A DNA stretch of 64,000 bases from Pseudomaricurvus sp033283335 (lineage in GTDB: Bacteria > Pseudomonadota > Gammaproteobacteria > Pseudomonadales > Cellvibrionaceae). Shown one piece after another: positions 33,725 to 43,636 of the stretch. The position numbers and the translations under genes were made by a program. Under the pieces are notes generated by a model, which worked only from the letters and a program-made list of their open reading frames with translations, searched no databases and had not been told where the DNA came from. Where the stretch lies: assembly GCA_033283335.1 (NCBI GenBank), contig JAWMQP010000014.1, positions 8,328-72,327 on the forward strand, given 5' to 3'. How positions within the stretch are numbered: the first letter of the stretch is position 1; each line of letters starts with the position of its first letter.

Positions 33725-34174
33725 CCGGGTGCGACTCGACATTGTCGGAAAGCATTACGCGACATTCTGCGCCTCAGCCCCCTCCCTCTACAGCATGTGA
33801 CGAAATCCTCATTGCCCAGTCGCTGCGATCAATGGATAAAATTTAAAAGATTTACTGAAACTTCTTCTGTTTTTTGATGCCAAAGCTTGTTGAATTTTGA
33901 CGAGCCAGTTTTAATTCTGAAAAAGCAATGTACATTCCCACTGAGCAGTAGACATAAGGGTGAAAGGTCTAAGATGGACAGGCGCTGGCGCCTACTATGT
34001 CCACAGACCTGTTATGACTGTGATTTCATGACCGGGCACAAACCTAACCTGCCCGGATAACAAGCAAATAGATCACATTTCACTGCTAGACTTCTGTTAG
34101 AATGTTCGGGCTATATCAATCAGTCTTTTTCAGATCTCTCTGTTTTTGGAAAATACGTATCCGGATACCTGTTC

Positions 34175-35101
34175 ATGACGCCTCAGACCTCCTTAAGAGC
34201 TGTACTGTTTGCCGACGTGTGTGGCAGCTCGACACTCTACAAGCTACTGGGCAATGAACAGGCCAAAGTTAAGATCCACAATACCCTCACCGCCATGATT
34301 CTCGAAGCCGAGGCCTATCAGGGACACCTGGTTAAAACCATTGGCGACGAAATCATGTTGACGTTTACCGACGCCGACCAGGCCTGCTTATGCGCCCAGC
34401 GACTGCAACAGCAATCCTGCCTGATCAACAGCAAGCTGCCCGTACGCATTGGTATGGCCTACGGTGAGACCCTGGTGGAACACAATGATGTTTTTGGCGA
34501 CGTGGTCAATAACGCCGCTCACTTGACCGGCATCGCCCGGGCCGGGCAAATACTGATCACCGATCGAATGTACAACTACACCTCAGAGCTCATCCGGGAA
34601 GAATGTCACGAGTTTGATCTGGTCACCCTCAAAGGCGATGAAGAAAGAAGCGTTATTCACCGCCTGCACTGGGACAACATCACCCAGGCCCACAATGCCA
34701 CCGCAGTGCTGACCATCGAAGAGGTCTCACCCACCGACGATGTGCTCAGCATCACCCTGGAATACGGCTGCCATCGACACCAGATACTGCCCCAGCAAAC
34801 GCCGTTTGTCCTGGGACGAGACAGCAATCGGGCAAATTTACGCATAAATCATCATCTCGCGTCACGCGAGCACTGCGAAGTAGTGTTCCGCCGGGGCAAG
34901 TTTGTGCTTATCGACCACAGCACCAATGGCACCTATGTTTCTATTCCCAATCAGGAGGAAATTTACCTTCGACGGGAAGAACTGCCATTGATCGGCGAGG
35001 GCAAAATTTCTTTTGGCCAACCGATTGATAAGGGTGAAGAAATGACAGTGAATTTCTGCACCTCTCGCTCTACCAGCGATCTGAACATGGAAACTGCCTG
35101 A
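34175..35101 (+). CDS. Class III adenylate/guanylate cyclase with C-terminal FHA domain
   Basis: The 308-aa protein has an N-terminal class III cyclase domain with the two metal aspartates (VLFADVCGSS and TIGDEIMLTF), the substrate lysine in LVKTIGDE, and the transition-state N-x-x-x-x-x-x-x-x-R pattern (NNAAHLTGIAR). After a linker a forkhead-associated domain follows (FVLGRDSNRANLRI, SREHCEVV, STNGTYVS), which binds phosphothreonine. No membrane segment is present. A cyclase controlled by a phosphorylated partner, possibly a Ser/Thr kinase target, is likely. The gene stands alone. Confidence 0.85.
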   Translation: MTPQTSLRAVLFADVCGSSTLYKLLGNEQAKVKIHNTLTAMILEAEAYQGHLVKTIGDEIMLTFTDADQACLCAQRLQQQSCLINSKLPVRIGMAYGETLVEHNDVFGDVVNNAAHLTGIARAGQILITDRMYNYTSELIREECHEFDLVTLKGDEERSVIHRLHWDNITQAHNATAVLTIEEVSPTDDVLSITLEYGCHRHQILPQQTPFVLGRDSNRANLRINHHLASREHCEVVFRRGKFVLIDHSTNGTYVSIPNQEEIYLRREELPLIGEGKISFGQPIDKGEEMTVNFCTSRSTSDLNMETA

Positions 35102-35405
35102 CTTCTCAATTCCTCCTCTTTTTTAGCGTTGTTATAAGATTTTTTTCTCCTTTGCTGAAAAACTCTCATAACTTTTTTTTGTAATACCGGGCACTTTTCC
35201 GGAACCCGTTGACATCCTATTTCTGTCGCCGAAAACAACCCTCCTTGTCAACACTGGGCTGCAGCGATTTCCCACCTTCCCACCGCCTCCAATCCATTTC
35301 GCCTGACTTCACGTCCAGCTTGATTGCACCATCTCGGACCACAGGGATACGGACTTCAAGTTTGGAACTGTTAGGCCATACTAGGATGACAAGGAGGGGG
35401 TGGTT

Positions 35406-35945
35406 ATGAATGTGATTCTGTCTTCCCGATCAGCCGCTGGTTTGGTAATAACTCTTTCACTTATGTCCGCTCACTGCTTGGCCGACAAGCTGACCGACAA
35501 AAAAGTCGAGGCCGATAGCCACAACGATCTGTTTGTGCCAGATAACCTGGATTATTACAACCCACTCAAGCACAACCAAGGCCACCAGCAGAAAAAACAG
35601 CGACGTTACAACACCCATTCTACCGGGCTTACCAATGCACAACTGGAGGCTGCAGCAGAAGACATTCGCAGCAGCGACATGAGCTCGCAACAGCGCGCCC
35701 TTAACTATCAGTGGCTGCAATCCTATGACCAGGATCAGGACAATATCTCTACCGGCGGCAGGGTGTTGCAGAAACTGGTGAAAATGGGCTTTCGCACCTA
35801 TTGGGACGGTGTACGCAATAAACATTACTCCGATGCCAAGGTCCTTCCCGACAGTAATGGCTCCGGCAAAATCACCGAAGAAGTGGATTACAAGCTGCGC
35901 ATGTCAGATGACAAGGTCAAATTGACATTTGAGTACGAATTTTAA
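35406..35945 (+). CDS. Exported hypothetical protein
   Basis: The 179-aa protein has a signal peptide (MNVILSSRSAAGLVITLSLMSAHCLA) and a polar mature part rich in N, Q, D and K, ending in beta-like RMSDDKVKLTFEYEF, which recalls proteins with an outer-membrane-like terminal strand. AAGGAGGGGG lies about 5 bases before ATG 35406, preferred over GTG 35400. The 300 bp upstream hold no gene. Function unknown. Confidence 0.75.
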   Translation: MNVILSSRSAAGLVITLSLMSAHCLADKLTDKKVEADSHNDLFVPDNLDYYNPLKHNQGHQQKKQRRYNTHSTGLTNAQLEAAAEDIRSSDMSSQQRALNYQWLQSYDQDQDNISTGGRVLQKLVKMGFRTYWDGVRNKHYSDAKVLPDSNGSGKITEEVDYKLRMSDDKVKLTFEYEF

Positions 35946-36008
35946 CGACAAGCTTGATACAATCGCGTCCTGTAAAACTGATTCTCCCTGACCACTGGAC
36001 GACGATCA

Positions 36009-36464
36009 ATGCTCCTTCAAGACCTGCCTACCGCCAGCCTGATTAAAAGACTGGCCGCCCTGGTATACGATTCCCTGCTGATGATGGCGCTGGCCATGGC
36101 CTATGGCGGAGTGTACCTGGCCATCAAACACGCACTGCTGGGTATAGAACTGGGTCCGGACGAACGGGCGACCATGAGCGCACCGGGATTCGTAGGCCTG
36201 TTGCTGCTGCTGGAGATGTTTTACTGGTTCTTCTGGTGCCGCGGCGGCCAGACGCTGGGCATGCGCGCCTGGCGCCTGAAAGTGATACAAACCAATGGCG
36301 ACTCACCCAACCTGCTGCAAGCCATGGTCCGCGGTATGACCGCCCCAATCAGTTTTTTTTGTGCCGGCCTGGGCTTCTTGTGGTGTTTGTGGGATCGCGA
36401 CGGTGCCACCTGGCATGACAAGCTGAGCCACACCCGGGTGGTGGTTCTGCCGAAGCAAAAGTAA
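36009..36464 (+). CDS. RDD-family membrane protein
   Basis: The 151-aa protein has the RDD pattern: R in KRLAALVYDSLLMM with the aspartate in the first helix, and a later D in WHDKLSHTRVVVL. Three to four membrane helices are evident, and GQTLGMRAWRLKV is a family signature. The role of RDD proteins is mostly unknown; some act in ion transport. It lies tail-to-tail with lptG, as often in Pseudomonas-like genomes. Confidence 0.82.
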   Translation: MLLQDLPTASLIKRLAALVYDSLLMMALAMAYGGVYLAIKHALLGIELGPDERATMSAPGFVGLLLLLEMFYWFFWCRGGQTLGMRAWRLKVIQTNGDSPNLLQAMVRGMTAPISFFCAGLGFLWCLWDRDGATWHDKLSHTRVVVLPKQK

Positions 36465-36523
36465 TTCCCATCAGTCACTGCATCGAGCAGGGATTATTCA
36501 AGGAAACGTTCATCGAGTAAGGT

Positions 36524-37585
36524 TTAACTGGCCTTGCGCAGCAGCAAGGTGCCCACCAACAGACACACCAGGATGGGGACCAGGACCGCCAACAGGGGGG
36601 CAAATCCAAACACCAGACTGGAAGGCCCCAATAAATCCTGGGACGTGCGGAAGACAATGCCGACGATCACCCCGGTAAAAATTCGATAGCCCATCGTCAC
36701 TTCACGCAGCGGGCCAAAAATAAACGACACCGCGATGAGCACCAGGCTGGCAGTCGCCAGGGGTTGCAACAGTTTTTTCCAGAATGCCAGTCGGTATTCA
36801 CTGCTCTCAATCCCCTGCTGTTCCAGGTAGTGGGAGTAGGAATAAAGATTCTGTATCGACAGGGCCTCTGGCTCCAATACCAGTACATTTAACAGCTTCG
36901 GAGACAACTGGGTTTCCCAACGACGCCAGTTGAAATGATGATTTTGAATGTCATCGTCCTGCAGTAACGTCTCCTTGCCATTCTCCTCAACCCAGTGATC
37001 GCCCTGAAAGATGGCTGTTTCCGCAAAGCTGGAAGTCAACAGCTGCCCTTCAGCATCAAACCGGTATCGGGTGACGCCATACAAACGTCCATTGGGCAGG
37101 ACCGCATTGAAATGCATAAACTCACTGCCATCGCGATTCCATAATCCGTGGCGGGATTCCAGGGCATTGCGATCCCCCTGGGCAATGGCCCTGCGGCTCT
37201 CGGCAATCTGATCGGTCAGGGGCGTGACATACTCCCCCAGGCCAATGCTCAACACGATAAACAGCAACACCGGTTTCATCACTGACCAGGTTATCTGCAG
37301 CAGGGAAACTCCTGCCGCTCGCATCACCACCAGTTCACTGGAACCGGCCAAAATGCCCAACCCCACCAAACAGCCCACCAGTGACGAAAACGGAATATTT
37401 TCGTATATCCGCCCCGGCAGAGTGAACCCCACGTAAATTAACGCCTGGGTAAAATCGTAATCGCGCTTCAACTCCCCCAACTGGTCCACCAGCGCAGCAA
37501 TGGCGTCGAGCGAGACAATCACCAGCAAGACCATGGACACAGAGGCCACCACCGTGCGGCCAATATAACGACTCAGCTTACGCAT
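36524..37585 (-). CDS. lptG: LPS export permease LptG
   Basis: The 353-aa protein has the LptF/LptG layout: N-terminal helices (YIGRTVVASVSMVLLVIVSLDAI), a large periplasmic beta-jellyroll, and three C-terminal helices (LATASLVLIAVSFIFGPLREVTMGYRIFTGV). RIYENIPFSSLVG and RAAGVSLLQI are LptG-type motifs. With LptF and LptB it extracts lipopolysaccharide from the inner membrane. It overlaps lptF by 8 bases. Confidence 0.92.
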   Translation of the reverse strand: MRKLSRYIGRTVVASVSMVLLVIVSLDAIAALVDQLGELKRDYDFTQALIYVGFTLPGRIYENIPFSSLVGCLVGLGILAGSSELVVMRAAGVSLLQITWSVMKPVLLFIVLSIGLGEYVTPLTDQIAESRRAIAQGDRNALESRHGLWNRDGSEFMHFNAVLPNGRLYGVTRYRFDAEGQLLTSSFAETAIFQGDHWVEENGKETLLQDDDIQNHHFNWRRWETQLSPKLLNVLVLEPEALSIQNLYSYSHYLEQQGIESSEYRLAFWKKLLQPLATASLVLIAVSFIFGPLREVTMGYRIFTGVIVGIVFRTSQDLLGPSSLVFGFAPLLAVLVPILVCLLVGTLLLRKAS

Positions 37586-38774
37586 GGGGACCTCCCTGAC
37601 CCTGACTCATTTGAGCGGCCTTGGCCTTAATTTTCGCTTGAGCCAGTTTACGGGCTCGCTTACCTTTGACCTTCACTCGCCAGTAAGGCCACAACAACAA
37701 ACCCAGTGCCACTGACAGGGCGCCCAGATGAACCGCCCAGATGCTCAGATAAGGCGATACCCGACCGTCCTCGACCGCACCGCGTGCGGCATTGAGAGAC
37801 ACCAGATAGATAATGTAGAGAAGAATCGCCGGGATCATTTGCACATAGCGGCCCTGACGGGGATTGGTTTTACTCAAGGGCACCGCCAGCAGCGTCACCA
37901 CAATCACCAGCACCGGCAGGGACAGGCGCCAATGCAAAGCCGCAATATCCTCCTTTTGCCGGGAGCCGACCAAGGTTGCCGTAGAACGGGCATCGGCTTT
38001 GACCGCATCGCGCTGCACATTGGGATCCACCGGCAGATGCTGTAAATAGCTATCAAAGGCAATCACTTCATAATTGGATTCGCCCGGATTGCCGCTGTAA
38101 CGGTAGCCATCGGAGAGTTTGAGATAGCGTTGGCCCGAGCTCGGATCGATAATCTGCTCACCGGTTTTGGCGGTAATGACCGCCAATTCGACGGGTTCAT
38201 TGTCCGCCTCCGAGCCCTCTCTTGCCTGGCTCTCGCTCATTTCCGCCATAAACACCTGTCGCATGATTTTGCGATTATCGGTGATTTTTTCGGCGTAGGT
38301 GACATTGCTGCCCGCGCCAGTCGACTGAAAACGGGCGGGTGACAGATGTTCAAATTCGCTACGGAGCTTCTGGCTCTCAAGCACCTTATTGGCCCGCTCT
38401 ATGCCCAAAGGACTGACCACCAGACTGAGCACCGCCACCAAAGCCGCCACCAAACCGGCGGGTAACATGCTGTAGCCCACCAGTCGTCGTTGACTCATGC
38501 CACAGGCAGACAGGACCGTGATCTCACTGTCCATATACAGGCGACCGTAGGCCAGCAAGAAGCCGATAAACAGGCCAAGCGGCAGGATCAGCTCCAAAAA
38601 TCCCGGTATGCGGTACGCCATCACCGCAAACAACACATCCGGGTCCAGCTTCCCGGCCGCCGCTTCAGCCAGGTATTTGACAAAACGCCCGCTCATGATG
38701 ATCAGCAGTAACACACCACTGACAGCAATCATGCTGAGCATGACTTCACGGGCAAGATAGCGAAAAATAATCAA
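37578..38774 (-). CDS. lptF: LPS export permease LptF
   Basis: The 398-aa protein begins IIFRYLAREVMLSMIAVSGVLLLIIMSGRFV and contains LTVLSACGMSQRRL-like and LPLGLFIGFLLAYGRLYMDSEI segments typical of LptF, with C-terminal helices around residue 280. The start codon appears to be TTG 38774 with GGAAAG a few bases upstream; no ATG is suitably placed. It is divergent from pepA, an arrangement conserved in gammaproteobacteria. Upstream gap 38775-39147 contains the divergent promoters and nothing else visible. Confidence 0.92.
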   Translation of the reverse strand: MIIFRYLAREVMLSMIAVSGVLLLIIMSGRFVKYLAEAAAGKLDPDVLFAVMAYRIPGFLELILPLGLFIGFLLAYGRLYMDSEITVLSACGMSQRRLVGYSMLPAGLVAALVAVLSLVVSPLGIERANKVLESQKLRSEFEHLSPARFQSTGAGSNVTYAEKITDNRKIMRQVFMAEMSESQAREGSEADNEPVELAVITAKTGEQIIDPSSGQRYLKLSDGYRYSGNPGESNYEVIAFDSYLQHLPVDPNVQRDAVKADARSTATLVGSRQKEDIAALHWRLSLPVLVIVVTLLAVPLSKTNPRQGRYVQMIPAILLYIIYLVSLNAARGAVEDGRVSPYLSIWAVHLGALSVALGLLLWPYWRVKVKGKRARKLAQAKIKAKAAQMSQGQGGPHA

Positions 38775-39147
38775 AAACTTTCCTATGTATTGATATTCAG
38801 TTGTATAACATTTAGCCAGCCAGGTGCTTCACCCAGTTAAGCAACAAACCCGCCGCTGATAAACTTCTGCATTCGGCTGCGGACACTGATCACTTATTCG
38901 TCATGTGCATGTCCGTGCGGCTAGCTGTGTTTGCTCGATTCCGGAGATGGCGTACACTATCGCGTTATTGTCACGTGAACGAAATATCACGAAAACCATG
39001 ACCTCGTGAAGCATGATCATCCCTATTCCGTGAAATACGGCGATGAAACTCACAGATCATGCTGGTTCTGACTATTGAAACACGCGCCACACCAACAAAC
39101 GCCGGGCATTATCCCGTAAACCCACTTTTTTGTCTTGGGAAAGGACT

Positions 39148-40671
39148 ATGGAATTTCAGGCTAAGGCCATTTCACCCCTCATTCAGCGCACCGCGTGCCT
39201 GGTACTGCCCGTGTATGAAGACGGCGAACTGCCTGCCGTGACTGCCGGCGTTGACCAGCTCTGCAACAAGCTCATCACCAAATTGCTCACCCAGGGTGAC
39301 ATCAAGGGCAGCTTGGGCAGTACCCACACCCTGTTTGGCCTGGAAGGCTGTAAAGCCGATCGGGTCGTGCTGCTGGGTGTTGGTAAACGCCCCGCAGCCG
39401 GCAAGGGTCGCAATGCCAAATCCACAGGCACCGCGCCCATGACCGCAGATCAATTTATCAAGGCGATTACCAAGGCTGCCATCGCCATCAAAGCCACATC
39501 CGCCAAAGAAGCCTGCCTGTGCCTGGCAGATATTGAGGTCAGTGGGCGGGATGAGGACTGGAAAGCCCAGCAAAGCGCCAAACTGCTGGCGGATGGCCTC
39601 TACCAGTTTGATCAACTGAAAAGCAAAAAGAGCCCCACCCCCAGCCTGAAAAAGGCTCTCTATGCCGCCGACAAGGCCCAGCTGACCCGCCTGAACAAGG
39701 CCCTGAAAATGGGATTGGCAACCGCTCAGGGGCTGGCTTTGGCCAAAGACCTGGGCAATCTTCCCGGCAACATCTGCACCCCGACCTACCTGACCCAGGA
39801 AGCGCGTAAACTGGCCCGAGGCAACACCAAACTGACGGTTAAGGCCCTGGGTGAGAAGCAAATGCAGACCCTCAAAATGGGGTCCCTGCTGTCTGTATCA
39901 GCCGGCAGTGACCAGGAAGCTCAGTTGATCGTAATGGACTACAAGGGCGGGACCAAAACCGCCAAACCCATCGTCCTGGTGGGCAAAGGTATCACCTTCG
40001 ACACCGGCGGCATCAGCCTCAAGCCCGGTGCCGGCATGGACGAGATGAAGTTCGATATGTGCGGCGCCGCCAGTGTTCTGGGCGTGATGAAAGCCATCAC
40101 GGAAATGGCACTGCCTCTGAATGTAGTCGCCATTGTTGCGGCGGCGGAGAACATGCCCAGCGGACGCGCCACCAAACCGGGTGATATTGTCACGTCCATG
40201 TCCGGTCAAACCATCGAAATCCTGAATACTGATGCCGAGGGCCGCCTGGTGCTCTGCGATGCCCTGACCTACGCTGAGCGCTTCAAGCCCAAAGCGGTGG
40301 TCGACATTGCCACGCTGACCGGCGCCTGCGTTGTGGCCCTGGGCAGCCACGCTACCGGACTCTACAGCAACAAAGACGAACTGGCCCAACAGCTGTTGCA
40401 GGCCGGCCAAATGGCGGGAGACAAAGCCTGGCATATGCCTCTGTGGGATGAATATCAGCAACAGCTGGACAGCAATTTTGCCGACATCGCCAACATTGGT
40501 ACTCCCGGTGCGGGCAGCGTCACCGCCGCCTGCTTCTTGTCTCGCTTTGCCAAAGCCTACGACTGGGCCCATCTGGACGTCGCCGGTACCGCTTGGAACA
40601 GTGGTGCCAACAAAGGTGCCAGCGGCCGTCCTGTCTCCCTGTTGGTAGAATACCTGCAACAGCAGGTCTGA
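39148..40671 (+). CDS. pepA: Leucyl aminopeptidase PepA
   Basis: The 507-aa protein has the M17 family residues: VGKGITFDTGGISLKPGAGMDEMKFDMCGAA (metal-binding K and D), the signature NTDAEGRL, and the active-site R in it. PepA removes N-terminal residues and in relatives also binds DNA. ATG 39148 follows GGAAAGGACT, preferred to TTG 39130. It is followed at 21 bp by holC. Confidence 0.93.
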   Translation: MEFQAKAISPLIQRTACLVLPVYEDGELPAVTAGVDQLCNKLITKLLTQGDIKGSLGSTHTLFGLEGCKADRVVLLGVGKRPAAGKGRNAKSTGTAPMTADQFIKAITKAAIAIKATSAKEACLCLADIEVSGRDEDWKAQQSAKLLADGLYQFDQLKSKKSPTPSLKKALYAADKAQLTRLNKALKMGLATAQGLALAKDLGNLPGNICTPTYLTQEARKLARGNTKLTVKALGEKQMQTLKMGSLLSVSAGSDQEAQLIVMDYKGGTKTAKPIVLVGKGITFDTGGISLKPGAGMDEMKFDMCGAASVLGVMKAITEMALPLNVVAIVAAAENMPSGRATKPGDIVTSMSGQTIEILNTDAEGRLVLCDALTYAERFKPKAVVDIATLTGACVVALGSHATGLYSNKDELAQQLLQAGQMAGDKAWHMPLWDEYQQQLDSNFADIANIGTPGAGSVTAACFLSRFAKAYDWAHLDVAGTAWNSGANKGASGRPVSLLVEYLQQQV

Positions 40672-40692
40672 TACCCGGAAGGTTGCCCAGTC

Positions 40693-41136
40693 ATGACACG
40701 GATTGATTTTTACATCCTGCCGGAAACAGCCGCCCGAGAGCGGCTGGTCTTCGCCTGTCGCCTGGCTCAACGTGCCCTTCAGGCAGGCTCGCAGGTGTAT
40801 CTGGCCGTGGATAACGCCGAGCAGGCGCGGGAACTGGATCAGTTGATGTGGGACTTTCGCCCGGAGAGCTTCCTGGCGCACGACTGTGAAGGCCAAACCC
40901 GCCTGCAAGCCCCGGTAGCGATTGGCTTTGGCGATGACTGTGGCAACCATCACGACCTCTTGATTAACCTCAAGCAGCAGATTCCAGACTATTTCAGCCG
41001 GTTCGAACGGCTGGCGGAAATTGTCTGCCAGGATGACCAAATCCTGGCCAAAACCCGCGAACACTTCACTTTTTACCGAGACCGGGGTTACCCAATTCAA
41101 TCCCACAACTTGAAACAGTCCTCCAGCGGCGCATAA
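40693..41136 (+). CDS. holC: DNA polymerase III chi subunit
   Basis: The 147-aa protein matches HolC: RIDFYILPE, RLVFACRLAQRALQAGSQVYL, the ELDQLMWDFRPESFLAHD block, and QDDQILAKTREHFTFYRDRGYP. Chi links the clamp loader to SSB. The order pepA-holC is conserved. Confidence 0.93.
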   Translation: MTRIDFYILPETAARERLVFACRLAQRALQAGSQVYLAVDNAEQARELDQLMWDFRPESFLAHDCEGQTRLQAPVAIGFGDDCGNHHDLLINLKQQIPDYFSRFERLAEIVCQDDQILAKTREHFTFYRDRGYPIQSHNLKQSSSGA

Positions 41137-41179
41137 TGGTGGCACCGATTGTCTTAAACTTTCGCATGAGCACACACTG

Positions 41180-42247
41180 GTGAGTGAAGAAAAGAAAGAG
41201 ACCAAAGAAGCCCTGCTGGGCGAGTTGGAATCCATTAAGGCCTTGTTGTCAGAAGCTGAATGGGACGATATTCCTATTCTGAACGACGCCATTAGCGTTA
41301 CTCATGAGGCCATACTCGACGCCGAGCAGGCACCTGCCGAAACAGCGGCACACAGCGAGGGAATGCATCCCGACAAGAGTGGGCCCGGGCTCGAACTGCC
41401 TTCCACCACCCGTGAGACAAAACTGGACACTGCCGCAATTCGCAGCAGCCGCTCTGATATTGATGCGGCGATTGATCGATTTCATTTCAACCTGGATCTG
41501 GACAGCGAAGATGAGGCCGAGGATGAAGGGACACCCCCCCCTGAAGCCCGGAATCCCGCCGAGACAAGTCCCGTGCCAGCTCAACCAGAGGTTGATGAAC
41601 TGACCACAGCCAGTGCCGAAGCAGCCGCAGAAAGCCGCAAAGAGGTCACTGTAAACAGCGAAAAGGTGAAACTGAACGCGGAAATCGATGCGCAAGATGC
41701 ACCGTTGGATGAGCTCCCTCCAGGAGTACTGCCAGGCCAGCGGAGTCTGTTTGAAGGAGCAATTGAGGGGACTTTGCAAACCCCAGAACAAGCCCCAGAT
41801 CAAGACACAGACCAAGCTACAGGCCCAGGTCAAACAGAGTCGGCGGCAACCTCCCTGAGCAGCCCGCCGCAATCCGACCCCCTTAAGCCTGAGTCTCAAA
41901 CTGACAAGGTCGCAGCTCCTGCTTACACACGCCGGCCGGCCGTAAAAAGCCGTGGTGAGAACCCGTTTTTACCTCAGCATATTCGTGATCGCCTGCACAC
42001 CCACAAAGCACTGATTGACATCATAAAAGAGACGCGCACAAGTCCCGAGCCGGTTTCATCTGCCCCCTCCAGCACTTCCGCCAGTGACAAGGTTACCTCA
42101 CCACTGGAGTTGCCAGAGGTCCGGAAACTGGTGGATGCCATCATTGCCGACTACCTGCCCAGGATTGAAACCGAGCTAAGGGACAAGCTGACACCCATCA
42201 TCCAGCGACACCTGGCCGACAAGTCGACCAGTGATCCGCACGATTAA
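41180..42247 (+). CDS. Acidic, largely disordered protein in the holC-valS position
   Basis: The 355-aa protein starts with GTG and is rich in E, A, P, S and D with low complexity between residues 40 and 260; only the N-terminal 35 residues and the C-terminal helix (LPEVRKLVDAIIADYLPRIETELRDKLTPIIQRHL) look folded. In Pseudomonas-type genomes an uncharacterised gene lies between holC and valS, and this fits that slot; the C-terminal helix resembles that gene's product. A cytoplasmic adaptor is possible. Function unknown. Confidence 0.7.
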   Translation: MSEEKKETKEALLGELESIKALLSEAEWDDIPILNDAISVTHEAILDAEQAPAETAAHSEGMHPDKSGPGLELPSTTRETKLDTAAIRSSRSDIDAAIDRFHFNLDLDSEDEAEDEGTPPPEARNPAETSPVPAQPEVDELTTASAEAAAESRKEVTVNSEKVKLNAEIDAQDAPLDELPPGVLPGQRSLFEGAIEGTLQTPEQAPDQDTDQATGPGQTESAATSLSSPPQSDPLKPESQTDKVAAPAYTRRPAVKSRGENPFLPQHIRDRLHTHKALIDIIKETRTSPEPVSSAPSSTSASDKVTSPLELPEVRKLVDAIIADYLPRIETELRDKLTPIIQRHLADKSTSDPHD

Positions 42248-42294
42248 GTCTCAGGGATTAGTCAGAGAGACCGAAGTCACAACCTAAGTCAACC

Positions 42295-43401
42295 CTAGCT
42301 GTAGAGGGGTTTACTCAGTTCCGCCCAGTCAATATCTGCGTCATCGGGCAGGTGTTCAAATTCAAGGATGCCCAGCGCTTCAAATTTTGGACGAATCCTA
42401 TCGGTCAAGAGGCCGATGCGGCGCAGGTTGGGTATGACTCGCTGGAACAGCAACTTGCGAAAATGTGCCATGCCACCACCGTCCAAAAAGACCATGCGCG
42501 CCTCTTCTTCATCCCAGCCGAAATGTCGAAACACAGCCGTGGGCACCAGCCGTTCACGGCTCACAAGACACGCCTGATAAGCGAATTCGGCCCGCTCTTC
42601 GCGCTCCTCTCCGGTCAAGGCCTTCACATATTCCGTCAGGTAGTGGATGCCAAACGCCACATGTCGGGCTTCGTCACGGATAATCAGTTCCAGCATATCC
42701 CGCTTGAGTCCATTGGGGTCTAAATGCTCTTTGCTGGTATTGAACGCCGCCAGGGCCAGGCCTTCAATAATTACCTGCATGCCGATGAATTTCAGATCCC
42801 AACGCTCGTCGCTGAGGATCTTGTCGATGATGTTTTTCAGCGCCCCATCGATGGGGTACATAATGCCCGCTTTTTTCTGCAGGAAGCGATTGAAGGTTTC
42901 TACGTGGCGAGCTTCGTCAAACGTCTGAGAGGCCGCGTACAGTTTGGCATTGTACGTCGGCGCACAGGAGACCAGCTGTGAAGCCACCAACAGGGCCCCC
43001 TGTTCCCCATGCAAAAATTGCGAATCAGTCCAGGCTTCTGAGTGGCGCAAGAACTCGTCCTTCTTCTCCTGCGACATTTCCAGAAATGGCGGGTACTCGG
43101 AAAAACCACTCATGAACAGCCGCACGTCATAGGGTGCACTGCCAATCGGTTTGCTCCAGTCAAGGTCCAGATCGGCGTTCCAATTGAGTTCCTTGCCGAG
43201 GTTGTAAAGCTTTTTAATACGATCTTCGTTGATGTGGTAGTCCCAGTTAAAACTACCGGTCAGGGGCGTATTGAAAATTTCTGCCACTTCATTCACAGCG
43301 CTTTCGGTTAAATCAACATCCATGTGATCGACGTCGATTTTTTGCGCTTCTTCAAAGAAACGAATTTCGTTTGGCGTATGCTTTACAAAGGTGGCTGTCA
43401 T
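42295..43401 (-). CDS. Diiron ferritin-like oxygenase-type protein
   Basis: The 368-aa protein has two repeats of the carboxylate-bridged diiron pattern: EQGALLVASQL ... DEARHVETF and IIEGLALAAF ... DEARHVAFG. Such E ... E-x-x-H pairs bind a di-iron centre in ferritin-like oxygenases, including AurF-like and fatty-acid-modifying enzymes. The substrate is unknown. ATG 43401 has GGGAGAG upstream; an upstream in-frame start at 43491 is less likely. A divergent AraC regulator follows, suggesting it is its target. Confidence 0.8.
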   Translation of the reverse strand: MTATFVKHTPNEIRFFEEAQKIDVDHMDVDLTESAVNEVAEIFNTPLTGSFNWDYHINEDRIKKLYNLGKELNWNADLDLDWSKPIGSAPYDVRLFMSGFSEYPPFLEMSQEKKDEFLRHSEAWTDSQFLHGEQGALLVASQLVSCAPTYNAKLYAASQTFDEARHVETFNRFLQKKAGIMYPIDGALKNIIDKILSDERWDLKFIGMQVIIEGLALAAFNTSKEHLDPNGLKRDMLELIIRDEARHVAFGIHYLTEYVKALTGEEREERAEFAYQACLVSRERLVPTAVFRHFGWDEEEARMVFLDGGGMAHFRKLLFQRVIPNLRRIGLLTDRIRPKFEALGILEFEHLPDDADIDWAELSKPLYS

Positions 43402-43636
43402 TAAGGTCTCTCCCTGAGAACTGAGTGTTTTTAGCGTTGCCTCAAGTTTTGCTTGCATCCCATTATTCGACAAGGTTAACTTGAGCCACATTAAAAGTCA
43501 TAAATGGCCAAATGTCCGGATTTGGTGGCCTCCGGAGTTGAACGCAATTTACCTGTTAAAATCAAATAACGAGTTTGACCGGGTTCGCCCCCGAACGCCA
43601 GGTCATCGGAAACCTGCATAGACTGCGGAGTCAATC

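Noticed and set aside
39898..41292. Long minus-strand frame opposite pepA and holC
   Set aside because: The plus strand encodes well-recognised PepA and HolC; the antisense translation has no known motif.
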